From the NCBI GenBank assembly GCA_916700875.1, contig CAKAKS010000062.1, positions 20,840,126 through 20,904,125 on the forward strand: 64,000 bases of DNA. The letters run 5' to 3'. Positions within the stretch are counted from its first letter, which is position 1. Each line of letters starts with the position of its first letter. Under the pieces are notes generated by a model. That model ran no database searches, was not told the origin of the DNA, and was given only the letters and a program-made list of their open reading frames with translations. Below are positions 33,503 through 36,824 of the stretch, in pieces. This DNA comes from Sebastes aleutianus. Taxonomy: Eukaryota > Chordata > Actinopteri > Perciformes > Sebastidae. The position numbers and the translations under genes are program-made.

Positions 33503-34228
33503 GATGCAGGTAGAGGCCTGGTGTGGAGCGAGGACATGGAGATGTCGTACACCAACTGGGAGGCGCACGACGTCGCCTTTTCCGTTCTGTCTCCCAACTC
33601 CTGCTTCTGGATCCAGAGTAACAGCGGCCTGTGGAAGCCGGGGTCCTGCAGAAACCGCACACATGGAGTCATCTGCAAACAGCCTCGCAGTAAGACCACT
33701 TACTATACAGAAGTGTAAACCCTTTAATTTAAAAAAAATGATATTCATATTTTGTATTTGAAGGCACAGTGGAACAACCTGAGAAATCCCAGTAAGGGAT
33801 GAGAGCAATTAAAATGATTGCCAAATACTAAAGTGATACATTTTTACTAACTGTCTCTTCTTCCCTTTGCAGCTACAGAAACTTCAGCTCTAACATGTAA
33901 GTGTTATTATCTGCTGCCTTGCTGCTCTGTTCACTTGAAACTTAGAATAAAAGACTTAACCAGATTATTTACACTAATCCTGACATCCATCTTCTACCTC
34001 TACCTAGCGGACAGCGACCACCTGCCCACTATTATTGTCGTCATGGTGACGGGCCTGGTGCTGATGGTGCTGATCGTCGGCGTGATCTACTTGTACCGTC
34101 GGCGAGCTGTCGGGTCCCGGGGGTCCTACGAAGGGGCTCGCTACAGCCGCACCAACTCCAACCAGGCGGAGCAGGTGGAGAAGAACATCCTGGTGTCTGA
34201 CATGGAGCTGAACGAGCAGGCGGAATAG
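1292..34228 (+). CDS. mrc2: C-type mannose receptor 2 (Endo180/uPARAP), complete gene, 29 coding exons
   Basis: Type I membrane endocytic receptor that binds and internalises collagen for lysosomal breakdown (family knowledge). Exons: 1292-1415, 9304-9708, 12820-12993, 13124-13288, 14667-14780, 15048-15191, 15289-15480, 17060-17214, 17351-17455, 22977-23092, 23180-23328, 25341-25558, 27114-27256, 27363-27459, 27542-27671, 28585-28617, 28747-28913, 29422-29590, 29677-29819, 30541-30649, 31021-31187, 31284-31392, 31478-31716, 31831-31993, 32473-32622, 32869-32982, 33510-33689, 33873-33896, 34008-34228. All junction phases agree and the frame gives 1,472 residues. Domains: signal peptide 1-41, CysR 43-176, FNII 177-234, CTLD1 238-364, CTLD2 386-510, CTLD3 524-649, CTLD4 672-807, CTLD5 823-950, CTLD6 971-1107, CTLD7 about 1130-1241, CTLD8 1257-1388, TM about 1407-1429, tail to 1472. 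Eight CTLDs and the tail EKNILVSDME identify MRC2 rather than MRC1, PLA2R1 or LY75 (ten CTLDs). The weakest boundary is the end of exon 17. Confidence 0.95.
1975..2372 (+). repeat. 199-bp tandem duplication in intron 1
   Basis: Two adjacent copies (1975-2173 and 2174-2372) start with ACATTACATTGGATATTTAT and share GAGTTTAACTTGACTATACA and GATGCAACAGGGGTTAAGCA at the same spacing. They differ by a few substitutions and T-run length. Confidence 0.85.
2460..2799. mobile_element. hAT-like MITE, about 340 bp
   Basis: Begins TAGGGCTGCACAATTAAT and ends ATCGTGCAGCCC plus two bases, forming an inverted terminal repeat. Flanked by AGCAGCTA on both sides (2452-2459 and 2800-2807), an 8-bp target duplication as hAT elements make. 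No transposase. Confidence 0.75.
3461..3943. mobile_element. Foldback element with about 80-bp inverted arms
   Basis: The left arm (3461-3540) and right arm (3862-3943) are near reverse complements, sharing CATAGATGTGGGTCA, AGGGGCCTACTA and ATCAGTCGCTATA. The centre carries GCCTAAACCTAAAG, a motif found in other repeats of this window at 20.0, 21.0, 30.3 and 49.0 kb. Confidence 0.75.
4085..4384 (-). mobile_element. Degraded hAT-like repeat
   Basis: The minus strand begins GGGGATGCACCGATTGTAAA and continues with GGGCCGATATCGATGTTTTA, a pattern I associate with a common fish hAT-derived repeat. The other end is eroded and I could not define a target duplication. Confidence 0.45.
5706..6797. 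mobile_element. TTAA-flanked DNA element, 1.09 kb
   Basis: Termini AGCTAGGGTTGGTAATCTT and AAGATTACCAACCCTAACT are inverted repeats, each bordered by TTAA (5702-5705, 6798-6801), as in piggyBac/Kolobok-type insertions. The interior includes five AACAGT-type hexamers near 6475-6506. No transposase frame. Confidence 0.8.
6816..7307. mobile_element. TTAA-flanked MITE, 492 bp
   Basis: Bordered by TTAA at 6812-6815 and 7308-7311. Termini AAGGGCAACATCACCCA and the complement of TGGGCGTAGTTCCCC pair imperfectly as inverted repeats. No coding frame of note. Confidence 0.65.
7375..7550. mobile_element. Fragment of the repeat also present at 24.85-25.14 kb
   Basis: Shares CTTCTATGA(T/C)AGTAAACT, TTTTCACTATTT and the order of intervening motifs with 24988-25110. 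Contains ATTGATTAATTGATTC toward one end. Confidence 0.5.
7551..9303 (+). other. Remainder of intron 1, no gene seen
   Basis: Unique-looking intron sequence with no convincing exon, RNA gene or clear repeat. The last 20 bases (CCTCTCTCTGCACAG) form the exon 2 acceptor. A reading frame at 7848-8219 has no recognisable domain. Confidence 0.5.
9304..9708 (+). CDS. mrc2: mrc2 exon 2: cysteine-rich (ricin B-type) domain
   Basis: Encodes residues 42-176, the whole N-terminal CysR domain in a single 405-bp exon, as in other family members. Visible marks are QGCLGV, the QRWKWVTRGRLFNLGS block with its QxW motif, and LCLGV. In the mannose receptor this domain binds sulfated sugars; in MRC2 that activity is not established, so only the fold is claimed. 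Acceptor GCACAG, donor GTAAGC. Confidence 0.93.
9793..10411. mobile_element. TTAA-flanked MITE in intron 2 (ATTATGCTCATTT family)
   Basis: Flanked by TTAA at 9789-9792 and 10412-10415. Termini AGAGGATCTATTATGCTC and CGTAATAGGTCCTCT are inverted repeats. Shares ACTTGTATTTTGGGTTT, CATGTTTACATGC and GGCCCACTCTGTTGTGATTG with the copy at 12268-12790. Confidence 0.85.
10412..12263 (+). other. Middle of intron 2, no gene seen
   Basis: AT-rich, with low-complexity (ATT)n-type sequence at 10780-10850. I see no exon with usable splice sites. A frame at 11568-11927 lacks any recognisable domain. Confidence 0.5.
12268..12790. mobile_element. TTAA-flanked MITE ending 29 nt before exon 3
   Basis: Same family as 9793-10411 and 40654-41175. 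TTAA at 12264-12267 and 12791-12794. Inverted termini AGGAGACATGTTATGC and GCATAATAGGTCCTCT. Its end leaves only 29 bases, including the pyrimidine tract and CCCCAG, before exon 3. Confidence 0.87.
12820..12993 (+). CDS. mrc2: mrc2 exon 3: fibronectin type II domain
   Basis: Encodes residues 177-234. The collagen-binding FNII module is clear: GRPCYLPFLYDGQWFHNC, then DGHFWCATTYDYGKDERWGF and CP, with the four disulfide cysteines. This is the main collagen-binding module in the receptor (family knowledge). The acceptor follows a TTAA-flanked MITE by only 29 nt. Donor GTGAGT, phase 1 at both ends. Confidence 0.95.
13124..13288 (+). CDS. mrc2: mrc2 exon 4: CTLD1, N-terminal part
   Basis: Encodes residues 235-289: first cysteine of CTLD1 (C238) and the motifs SCYQFNF, LSWSEARISCQQQGADLLSI and HEQTYING. 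These match the first two helices of a C-type-lectin-like fold and are very close to MRC2 CTLD1 in other vertebrates. Phase 1-1, donor GTAAAG. Confidence 0.94.
13810..14232. mobile_element. TTAA-flanked MITE in intron 4 (ACAGTGTGTA family)
   Basis: TTAA at 13806-13809 and 14233-14236. Termini AGGGACAGTGTGTAGG and TTACACACTGTTCCT are inverted. Related to 37733-38637, with which it shares CACCACTAGATG-type, CTCACGT/AACGTGAGCC and ATTCATAACTATGTTTTCAT blocks. Confidence 0.85.
14667..14780 (+). CDS. mrc2: mrc2 exon 5: CTLD1, middle part
   Basis: Encodes residues 290-327, with the WIGLNDLDINGGWQWAD core and LKYLNWES. The WIGL motif is the conserved beta strand of the CTLD fold. Phase 1-1. The preceding intron (13289-14666) contains a TTAA-flanked MITE. 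Confidence 0.93.
15048..15191 (+). CDS. mrc2: mrc2 exon 6: CTLD1, C-terminal part and linker
   Basis: Encodes residues 328-375. EQPN (328-331) stands where a sugar-binding CTLD has EPN; EEENC, GRWQNRDC and ALPYVCKKRP complete CTLD1. The later acidic residues are not arranged as a full calcium site, so sugar binding by this domain is doubtful. Phase 1-1. Confidence 0.93.
15289..15480 (+). CDS. mrc2: mrc2 exon 7: CTLD2, N-terminal part
   Basis: Encodes residues 376-439: linker, first CTLD2 cysteine (C386), GCYKL, the helix ending CQRMEANLVSIH and LPELEFIIRNLKK. Donor GTGAGT. The following intron ends in a transposon insertion next to exon 8. Confidence 0.94.
15819..16000. repeat. Imperfect inverted repeat (foldback) in intron 7
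   Basis: Left TAATCCAATTTAAATGAC, GATGAGGGTGCAAAA and CTTTCACCAAAGACAGAGTG face the complementary CTCTGGTGAAAGAG, TTTTGCACCCTCATTTTG and TTAAACTGGATTA. The spacer is about 35 bp. Probably a foldback transposon remnant. Confidence 0.7.
16538..17049. mobile_element. hAT-like element, 512 bp, next to exon 8
   Basis: Termini CAGTGGTGGAA and TTCCACCTCTG are inverted repeats. CCTCTGTC flanks both sides (16530-16537, 17050-17057), a perfect 8-bp target duplication. The interior has the ACTCAAGTACTTAAATACA-type motif and a nested LINE-like tail (GGGGATCAATAGTATTTCTG with two GATTCT units) near 16790-16818. Confidence 0.9.
17060..17214 (+). CDS. mrc2: mrc2 exon 8: CTLD2 carbohydrate-binding core
   Basis: Encodes residues 440-491. 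WIGLHD (445-450), then FEPNNF with EPN at 474-476, the mannose/GlcNAc-type specificity motif, and EDC at 483-485. CTLD2 is the one calcium-dependent sugar-binding domain of MRC2 in mammals, and the motif is intact here. The acceptor CCTCTGTCAG is made from a hAT target-site duplication. Ends in phase 0 (donor GTGAGT). Confidence 0.94.
17351..17455 (+). CDS. mrc2: mrc2 exon 9: CTLD2 end and linker
   Basis: Encodes residues 492-526: GRWDDSPC (WDD at 495-497, the second half of the CTLD2 calcium/sugar site), LASICKK, then a polar linker with C524 that opens CTLD3. Phase 0-0. The donor GTATTA is weak and is followed by a 5.5-kb intron. Confidence 0.9.
17927..18891. mobile_element. DNA-transposon derivative, 965 bp, intron 9
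   Basis: Ends share the inverted repeat TGCTTGAAGTGG / CCACTTCAAGCA, with CCGGTACTCxxCGG-type sequence just inside the left end and ACCGGCC inside the right. A clear target duplication is not visible. No transposase frame remains. Confidence 0.65.
19980..20090. repeat. Dispersed repeat fragment (GGTTTATGCAACAAAAC family)
   Basis: Reverse-oriented relative of 30235-30345: TAGGTTTATGCAACAAAACT, then a GGTTTGGGTTAAATTAAGTA block. The same motif series appears at 21026, 30270 and 49020. Confidence 0.5.
20925..21415. mobile_element. Dispersed repeat with GGTTTAGGCAACAAATCC core
   Basis: CTCTGACGCTTTGTCAGACC at one side, the GGTTTAGGCAACAA core at 21026-21045, and GGTATTTGACGCCCTGGGAA at 21380-21400. 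I know this as a common fish genomic repeat but cannot assign a superfamily; its two ends are not clearly inverted. Confidence 0.5.
21535..21640. repeat. Dispersed repeat fragment shared with 46.15-46.31 kb
   Basis: AGTTAGAGACTAGCTGGTGG, AGTGGAGCATTTAGCACCTA, then ACCAAAAACAG. The 46.15-kb copy has AGTTAGAGACTAGCCTCTGA and AGTGGAGCATTCAGCGGCTA in the same order. Confidence 0.6.
22789..22974 (+). repeat. (TCTCC/TCTCG)n microsatellite forming the exon 10 acceptor tract
   Basis: About 37 pentamers of TCTCC or TCTCG, with runs of each type in blocks, ending TTTCCTCTCAG at exon 10. Nearly pure pyrimidine on the transcribed-sense strand, except for the G of each TCTCG. Confidence 0.95.
22977..23092 (+). 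CDS. mrc2: mrc2 exon 10: CTLD3, N-terminal part
   Basis: Encodes residues 527-564: GWKWHSPACYWVGEDLFTF and EARKSCEDQGAALVTITN. The acceptor lies at the end of a 185-bp (TCTCC/TCTCG)n array that serves as its polypyrimidine tract. Phase 0 in, phase 2 out, donor GTACGA. Confidence 0.94.
23180..23328 (+). CDS. mrc2: mrc2 exon 11: CTLD3, middle part
   Basis: Encodes residues 565-614: RFEQAFANSL, FWIGLHDQGSPGSFHWLSGD, SYTNWNRDQPG. The DQP at the EPN position indicates a CTLD without classical mannose-type sugar binding. Donor GTAGGT, phase 1 out. Confidence 0.94.
24020..24196 (+). mobile_element. Dispersed repeat ending TATATACAGTCTATA
   Basis: CAGCCACCAGGGGGCGATCC, TTTTGGCTTCACTTTTGGGG, then ATCTTTATATACAGTCTATA. 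The terminal 15 bases match the ends of the elements at 52.7, 55.6 and 57.7 kb. Confidence 0.55.
24844..25145. mobile_element. hAT-like repeat (AGAGCTGCAACGATTAATCG)
   Basis: Starts GTAGAGCTGCAACGATTAAT with an AT-rich palindromic stretch (ATTAATCGATTAG...TGATAATCAATTAATC). This is the usual opening of a well-known fish hAT-derived repeat; the far end is eroded. Confidence 0.6.
25341..25558 (+). CDS. mrc2: mrc2 exon 12: CTLD3 end, linker, CTLD4 start
   Basis: Encodes residues 615-687: GGCVTMVTGFATGLWEVREC, AKFICRQ closing CTLD3, a proline-rich linker (PEPPVPQPTPSLSG), then GSCPNGW and LRYCYK opening CTLD4. Ends in phase 0 before a weak donor GTTCAC. The end matches the K/V boundary expected from family alignment. 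Confidence 0.9.
26756..26905 (-). mobile_element. Fragment of the 42.56-42.92 kb element, opposite orientation
   Basis: Contains TTGACACAAAAACGGTCCGC, CAGAACTGCGTCCATAGCAAC and GACCAATCAGAATCGAGTAT, the reverse complement of motifs at 42591-42755. Confidence 0.75.
27114..27256 (+). CDS. mrc2: mrc2 exon 13: CTLD4, N-terminal part
   Basis: Encodes residues 688-734: KLSWLQAHLSCRRHGANLL, SISSPEEEHFVLQVLHEAFG. The donor GTGGGT at 27257 gives the correct phase 2 into exon 14; another GT at 27280 would break the frame. Followed by a 106-bp intron dominated by (GAT)15. Confidence 0.9.
27308..27352 (+). repeat. (ATG)15 microsatellite filling intron 13
   Basis: Fifteen perfect ATG units ending 11 nt before exon 14 in a 106-bp intron. 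The acceptor after it is GTGGCCCACAG, with a poor pyrimidine tract. Confidence 0.97.
27363..27459 (+). CDS. mrc2: mrc2 exon 14: CTLD4, middle part
   Basis: Encodes residues 735-767: ESEDHEQHWFWIGLNRRNP and SWKWSDGLA. This block is nearly identical in wording to mammalian MRC2 CTLD4. Phase 2 in, phase 0 out (donor GTGAGT); the next intron is only 82 bp. Confidence 0.93.
27542..27671 (+). CDS. mrc2: mrc2 exon 15: CTLD4, C-terminal part
   Basis: Encodes residues 768-810: FTYQNFGRYYYNVRQCA, TMTWLAMHCDSELDWICKIP. It has a tyrosine-rich loop where the human protein, as I recall it, carries a run of aspartates. Closes CTLD4. Donor GTACAG, phase 1. Confidence 0.93.
27830..27922 (-). mobile_element. 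Fragment of the ATTATGCTC TTAA MITE family
   Basis: The minus strand reads GAGGACATGTTATACCTATT, TTATACTTGTATTTTGGGTT and CATGCTTACATGC, the left third of the elements at 9793 and 12268, with TTAA at its left end (27917-27920). Confidence 0.75.
28585..28617 (+). CDS. mrc2: mrc2 exon 16: 33-nt linker micro-exon
   Basis: Encodes residues 811-821 (about GSVEKEPDVSE), an acidic linker between CTLD4 and CTLD5. Phase 1 at both ends, so skipping it would keep the frame and shorten the linker by 11 residues. Acceptor TCTTTAG, donor GTCAGT. Confidence 0.82.
28747..28913 (+). CDS. mrc2: mrc2 exon 17: CTLD5, N-terminal part
   Basis: Encodes residues 822-877: PEWIGFQEAEYKFFDHRTTW, DQAQRICSWFDSSLASVHS, EEEAFLANTLSK. 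The 3' end is uncertain. Ending at 28913 preserves the family's length up to the next exon but needs a GC donor (GCACTG). A GT donor at 28944 is also in phase 0 and would add ten residues. Start and frame are secure. Confidence 0.85.
29114..29433 (+). repeat. 64-bp tandem repeat, five units, carrying copies of the exon 18 acceptor
   Basis: Units begin ACGTCTGTGTG at 29114, 29178, 29242, 29306 and 29370. Each holds CTCTCTCACTTTCAG followed by ATGGTGAAGG-like sequence; the last unit's acceptor is the real one before exon 18 at 29422. The three middle units are almost identical, which suggests recent expansion. Confidence 0.95.
29422..29590 (+). CDS. mrc2: mrc2 exon 18: CTLD5, middle part
   Basis: Encodes residues 878-933: MLKVEGDNWWLGLHTYENDG, RFRWSDHSVLNYVSWALGRP, RRCVHLSATK. 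Its acceptor (CTCACTTTCAG) and first bases are the last copy of a 64-bp tandem repeat. Donor GTAAGA, phase 1. Confidence 0.9.
29677..29819 (+). CDS. mrc2: mrc2 exon 19: CTLD5 end, linker, CTLD6 start
   Basis: Encodes residues 934-981: EWSDQKCHSDLPYICKRVN closing CTLD5, a proline/serine-rich linker, and GCPDGW opening CTLD6 (C971). Ends in phase 0; donor GTAGAG. Confidence 0.92.
30120..30470. mobile_element. Dispersed repeat with TTGCCTAAACCTAACC core
   Basis: CGTGTGAAACCAGAAGTCAA, TAACCCAAACCACGATCTTT, TTTTGTTGCCTAAACCTAAC. Shares its order of motifs with the centre of the foldback at 3461-3943 and with 48830-49165. The element ends are not clear. Confidence 0.6.
30541..30649 (+). CDS. mrc2: mrc2 exon 20: CTLD6, N-terminal part
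   Basis: Encodes residues 982-1017: CFRVFDQPSRVTWSAAKLKC, TQAGVLAVVSNHLEQ. Typical first two helices of a CTLD. Acceptor TTTCTGTAG, donor GTAATT, phase 0 in and 1 out. Confidence 0.92.
31021..31187 (+). CDS. mrc2: mrc2 exon 21: CTLD6, middle part
   Basis: Encodes residues 1018-1073: AFVTTLLPNASVDLWVGLTS, HFQWAKAGLLSYTNWAPGEP. NAS (about 1026-1028) is a potential N-glycosylation site. GEP is followed by L, not N, so the sugar motif is broken. Donor GTAGGT, phase 0. Confidence 0.93.
31284..31392 (+). CDS. mrc2: mrc2 exon 22: CTLD6, C-terminal part
   Basis: Encodes residues 1074-1109: GNCVVMIHGNPQKNIGMWAS, RACEMENNGFICQR. Completes CTLD6; the preceding intron is only 96 bp. Donor GTGTGA, phase 1. 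Confidence 0.92.
31478..31716 (+). CDS. mrc2: mrc2 exon 23: linker and CTLD7, N-terminal part
   Basis: Encodes residues 1110-1189: proline-rich linker, then GVTYRVVEKRLDWTGALHLC, ASLNGTLAMVKDPYQQAYL, RRPAWIGIYNYG. CTLD7 lacks the extra N-terminal disulfide cysteines, as in the mammalian protein from memory. Ends in phase 0 with donor GTGAGC. Confidence 0.93.
31831..31993 (+). CDS. mrc2: mrc2 exon 24: CTLD7, C-terminal part
   Basis: Encodes residues 1190-1243: GRSFTWLGEEEVSYSNWKDG, EPHQSAGCGHMTTTGQWTI, CDAKLEAAICQIS. EPH replaces EPN. The donor GTATGT runs straight into a (TG)n microsatellite. Phase 1 out. Confidence 0.93.
31997..32040 (+). repeat. (TG)n at the intron 24 donor
   Basis: About 22 TG units starting three bases after the GT of the exon 24 donor, so the donor GTATGT merges into the repeat. 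Confidence 0.97.
32473..32622 (+). CDS. mrc2: mrc2 exon 25: CTLD8, N-terminal part
   Basis: Encodes residues 1244-1293: DEPVLHEWIYPGQC opening CTLD8 (C1257), EWAWVPFRNHCYAFNLQTL, ARTTCKK. WVPFRNHCY matches the family CTLD8 strongly. Phase 1-1, donor GTAGGG. Confidence 0.93.
32869..32982 (+). CDS. mrc2: mrc2 exon 26: CTLD8, middle part
   Basis: Encodes residues 1294-1331: GAELLSILDETENGFVWEHI, QSYAEQAHGAWLGISVK. Donor GTCCAG is weak at its third base. The K/G junction with exon 27 is where family alignment puts it. Phase 1-1. Confidence 0.91.
33454..33501 (+). repeat. (TG)24 at the intron 26 acceptor
   Basis: An uninterrupted TG run ends 8 nt before exon 27; only TGATGCAG separates them. Confidence 0.97.
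33510..33689 (+). CDS. mrc2: mrc2 exon 27: CTLD8, C-terminal part
   Basis: Encodes residues 1332-1391: GRGLVWSEDMEMSYTNWEAH, SPNSCFWIQSNSGLWKPGSC, THGVICKQPR. SNSGLW is a strong MRC2 CTLD8 signature. Its acceptor directly follows a (TG)24 run with almost no pyrimidine tract. Phase 1-1, donor GTAAGA. Confidence 0.93.
33873..33896 (+). CDS. mrc2: mrc2 exon 28: 24-nt juxtamembrane micro-exon
   Basis: Encodes residues 1392-1399 (TTETSALT), a short threonine/serine stalk before the membrane. Phase 1 at both ends, so it can be skipped without a frameshift. Strong acceptor (CTTCCCTTTGCAG) and donor GTAAGT. Confidence 0.8.
34008..34228 (+). CDS. mrc2: mrc2 exon 29: transmembrane helix, cytoplasmic tail, stop
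   Basis: Encodes residues 1400-1472 and the TAG stop at 34226-34228. TM about 1407-1429 (TIIVVMVTGLVLMVLIVGV core) is followed by the stop-transfer YRRR. The tail contains GSYEGARYSR and EKNILVSDMELNEQ. In mammalian Endo180 the dihydrophobic LV (here L1461-V1462) with nearby acidic residues drives clathrin-mediated internalisation. Confidence 0.95.
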
Positions 34229-34962
34229 CAGAGACCGCCTCGGATCGGACCAAACCTGGCCCAGAGAGGGGCTGATTTCAACGTGCTGATGTCAGATTGT
34301 GGCATTTATGTTTTTGTTGTCTCTTTTGAAACCAAAAAAAAGATTTTTTAAAGTGCTGAAGGGCTGTGTAGAGCGCAGCAGATTAGATTTAAATTGAATC
34401 CCCAGCCTCTCAATCCTCTTCCGACGAGACTTAACAGTTCTAGCAATTTCTGTCCAGACAAATCCATATGTACAGCTTTCTCCCAGAAGCGTTCATGAAG
34501 GCCATAAATGGATCTACTGGGAGTTTAGTTTTATCGCAGCAGCTGGAAAAGTTCGACATAAATCGGTTTTATGAAATGACTCCTCGCTGGCGTCCCTGGT
34601 GCCAATGTAAATTTTTGCTTGGTGTATATTTCCTTTTTTGTCCCCATTTTGATTTTAAAGACTTACAAAGCAAAAGAAAAACATCCATCTATCACAGCCA
34701 CAGATCGACTCATAACTAAAAAAACATTTGTCTCCTCTACACACAGCCACAGTCTTCTTCAGGACACACTTTTTTTCATTTTTCTGTTTTGCCATGACAG
34801 TATTTACCTGAACTTGAGGTGTGTTTTTTTGTTGTTTTATTGCAGTCATGTCCTTCCCATTGACTTGACATTACCCGTGCAGCTGTAGAGAACTGTTACT
34901 GATGATGCGTGCGTGGTTTTTTGTGAGTCTCCCTCTCTCTCCTCCTCTCTGATCTGACACGT

Positions 34963-34986
34963 CAGCAGCAGCAGCAGCAGCAGCAG
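34963..34986 (+). repeat. (CAG)8 in the mrc2 3' UTR
   Basis: Eight perfect CAG units followed by CTGTCAGG, in sense orientation within the transcript. Confidence 0.95.
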
Positions 34987-36339
34987 CTGTCAGGAGAGCC
35001 GAGGAGGAAGAAGTCCAAATGTGAATGTGTGGAGGGCGACAGGGACCATTGTCTGAGGGCAGTACACTAGAGTTGTGCACATTAATACTAAGTTCTTAGT
35101 ATTGAAAGCTGGTCTTTACTTTGGCTTTTTGGTACTGCAGGACTAAAGTTTCGGCTCCTTGTACATTTTGGCACTTTCTACTTGTATCTTGAGCTAATTC
35201 AATCTCAGTCATCCTTTTGCCTTTAGTCATTTTCCTGAAGACGCAGTCGCTTATTCCAAACTTGTGTTTGTTTTGGCTCTTCGTGCCACCATCTGGTGCT
35301 GATTCAGCAGTTTTTAAGGGCAGTAATTCTCTTTGTATGCACCATGCAGTTTGATATTTGTCTGATTCACCTTTTTTACGGACCACACTTCACTTTTCTG
35401 TGTGTTTTAGCTCTTGGATCTTTTTCCTCTATTCGTCTTTTCTAACGATGCAGGTTTCATTATGTGTTTTGATGGTAAAGACATTTCCCTCTTTTATGGG
35501 CCAACACTTGAACCTCTCGTTGCCCCCACAAAGGAAAACATCCCTCAAGTGAATGACACCGTTGTATATATATATGAGAGCCAAAGAATGTTTTTAAAGT
35601 GAATTTTTCGTAAAGGAAAACCTCCTTCCGTTCTTTTTCTACGTCATTTTAAGATTCCACGATGGCACAGCGTTATGACCACGTTTTTGTCTTCTTCGCC
35701 TCTTGAGTGCATTTCTGTCTTTCTGCTTGCAGGAATGCTTTGGAGCCGTTTTCAGTCTGAGGCTTTTGGTGTCTCACAGAGCTGCTGCGAAAGAAAAAAA
35801 ACAGCCCTTTTTTTTTTTTTGCTCCGTGAGTTGGACTAAAAGATAGAGGGGGAAGGGAGGAGGAAAGGGAGTAGGAAGAAGTGTGTGAGTGAGTGTGTGA
35901 GTGTGTGTGCAGTCTCCAGCTGTGGAATGTTGAGTCGGCAAGAAGAGCTCAGTGGCACGTCTGGAACCAATCAGAGAAGGAGGGCTCAGGGACATGAAGG
36001 GTCAGAAAGGAGACTGGGGGGGGGGGGAAGGAAAACTAGATGAAGGAGAAAAGGAGGAGTGTGAGGAGGAGTCAGGGATGTAGGAAGGGAGGGAAGGAGG
36101 GAAGGAGGAGGAGTGTGGTTTGTCCCGGGCTTACCCCGGCCTCTGCTGGTGGTTTTACTGTACAGGTTTGTCTTTAAATGCAGTATGAACTGATTGAGGC
36201 CATGATGTGACGGTGCGACGACCCTCGGTGTGTGTTACCCAATGAGGTCATGTCTGGGATGCAGGCCGCCTCTCGTCCCTGTGAAGATTAGCTGAAGCAA
36301 CCTTTTTGTTTTTTGAAAGTGTCATTTTTATATGAAATT

Positions 36340-36345
36340 AATAAA
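36340..36345 (+). terminator. mrc2: Poly(A) signal AATAAA for mrc2
   Basis: Canonical hexamer in TTAATAAAGTC, with a T/GT-rich stretch 15-35 nt downstream. It is the first strong signal I noted after the stop codon with suitable downstream context. Confidence 0.6.
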
Positions 36346-36513
36346 GTCTATGTTCTCAAATCTTTCACTTATTTGTGGATTATTATTATTATTATTAATT
36401 GTGGAGCAAACTCTCATGTGAAATTGTTGCTTGAGAGAGAGAGACCATTTGTTTGTAGCTCAGTGGGAAGTTTTCCCTGTTGAGAGTTTTGCAAGTCAGT
36501 GAGCTGGGAAATT

Positions 36514-36519
36514 AATAAA
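36514..36519 (+). terminator. mrc2: Possible alternative poly(A) signal
   Basis: AATAAA followed by GGGATTGATGTGTAAAATGTG, giving a GT-rich downstream element. It could end a slightly longer mrc2 transcript. Confidence 0.3.
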
Positions 36520-36824
36520 GGGATTGATGTGTAAAATGTGGACTGCAATGTTGACGTTTGTCCACAAGAGAGCACTCCTTACCTGCTGCATGGGGACACG
36601 TCCCCCTGCTCCTGTTGTCATTTTATTCACTTGATCATTTGCCTCTCACTGCCCAGAGAGGTCACTGTGTGTCTTCTATAAATCTCTAAACTTTATGTTG
36701 TGATCAACTGCAGAATCATGTCTACAGTTGACAGTTTTATGCAAATAATATGTGATTTTACCTGATAAGATGCTGCTAGTGTGGTTAACTAGAGTAATAG
36801 TAGCAGCTACAAACCATACTCCAC

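Larger units (their letters stand above)
34229..36365 (+). other. mrc2: mrc2 3' untranslated region
   Basis: From the stop codon to just past an AATAAA signal at 36340-36345 followed by T/GT-rich sequence, about 2.1 kb. It contains (CAG)8 at 34963-34986, a T-run at 35808-35820 and purine-rich sequence at 35840-36115. No coding potential is visible. The extent is inferred from the first convincing poly(A) signal; a second AATAAA lies at 36514-36519. Confidence 0.6.

Noticed and set aside
33411..33808. Frames with long His-Thr or Cys-Val runs
   Set aside because: Translations of (TG)24; the real exon 27 is 33510-33689.
1292..34228. Assignment to MRC1, PLA2R1 or LY75
   Set aside because: LY75 has ten CTLDs and this gene has eight. 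MRC1 and PLA2R1 tails lack EKNILVSDME. The FNII, CTLD2 EPN and CTLD8 SNSGLW blocks match MRC2 best.
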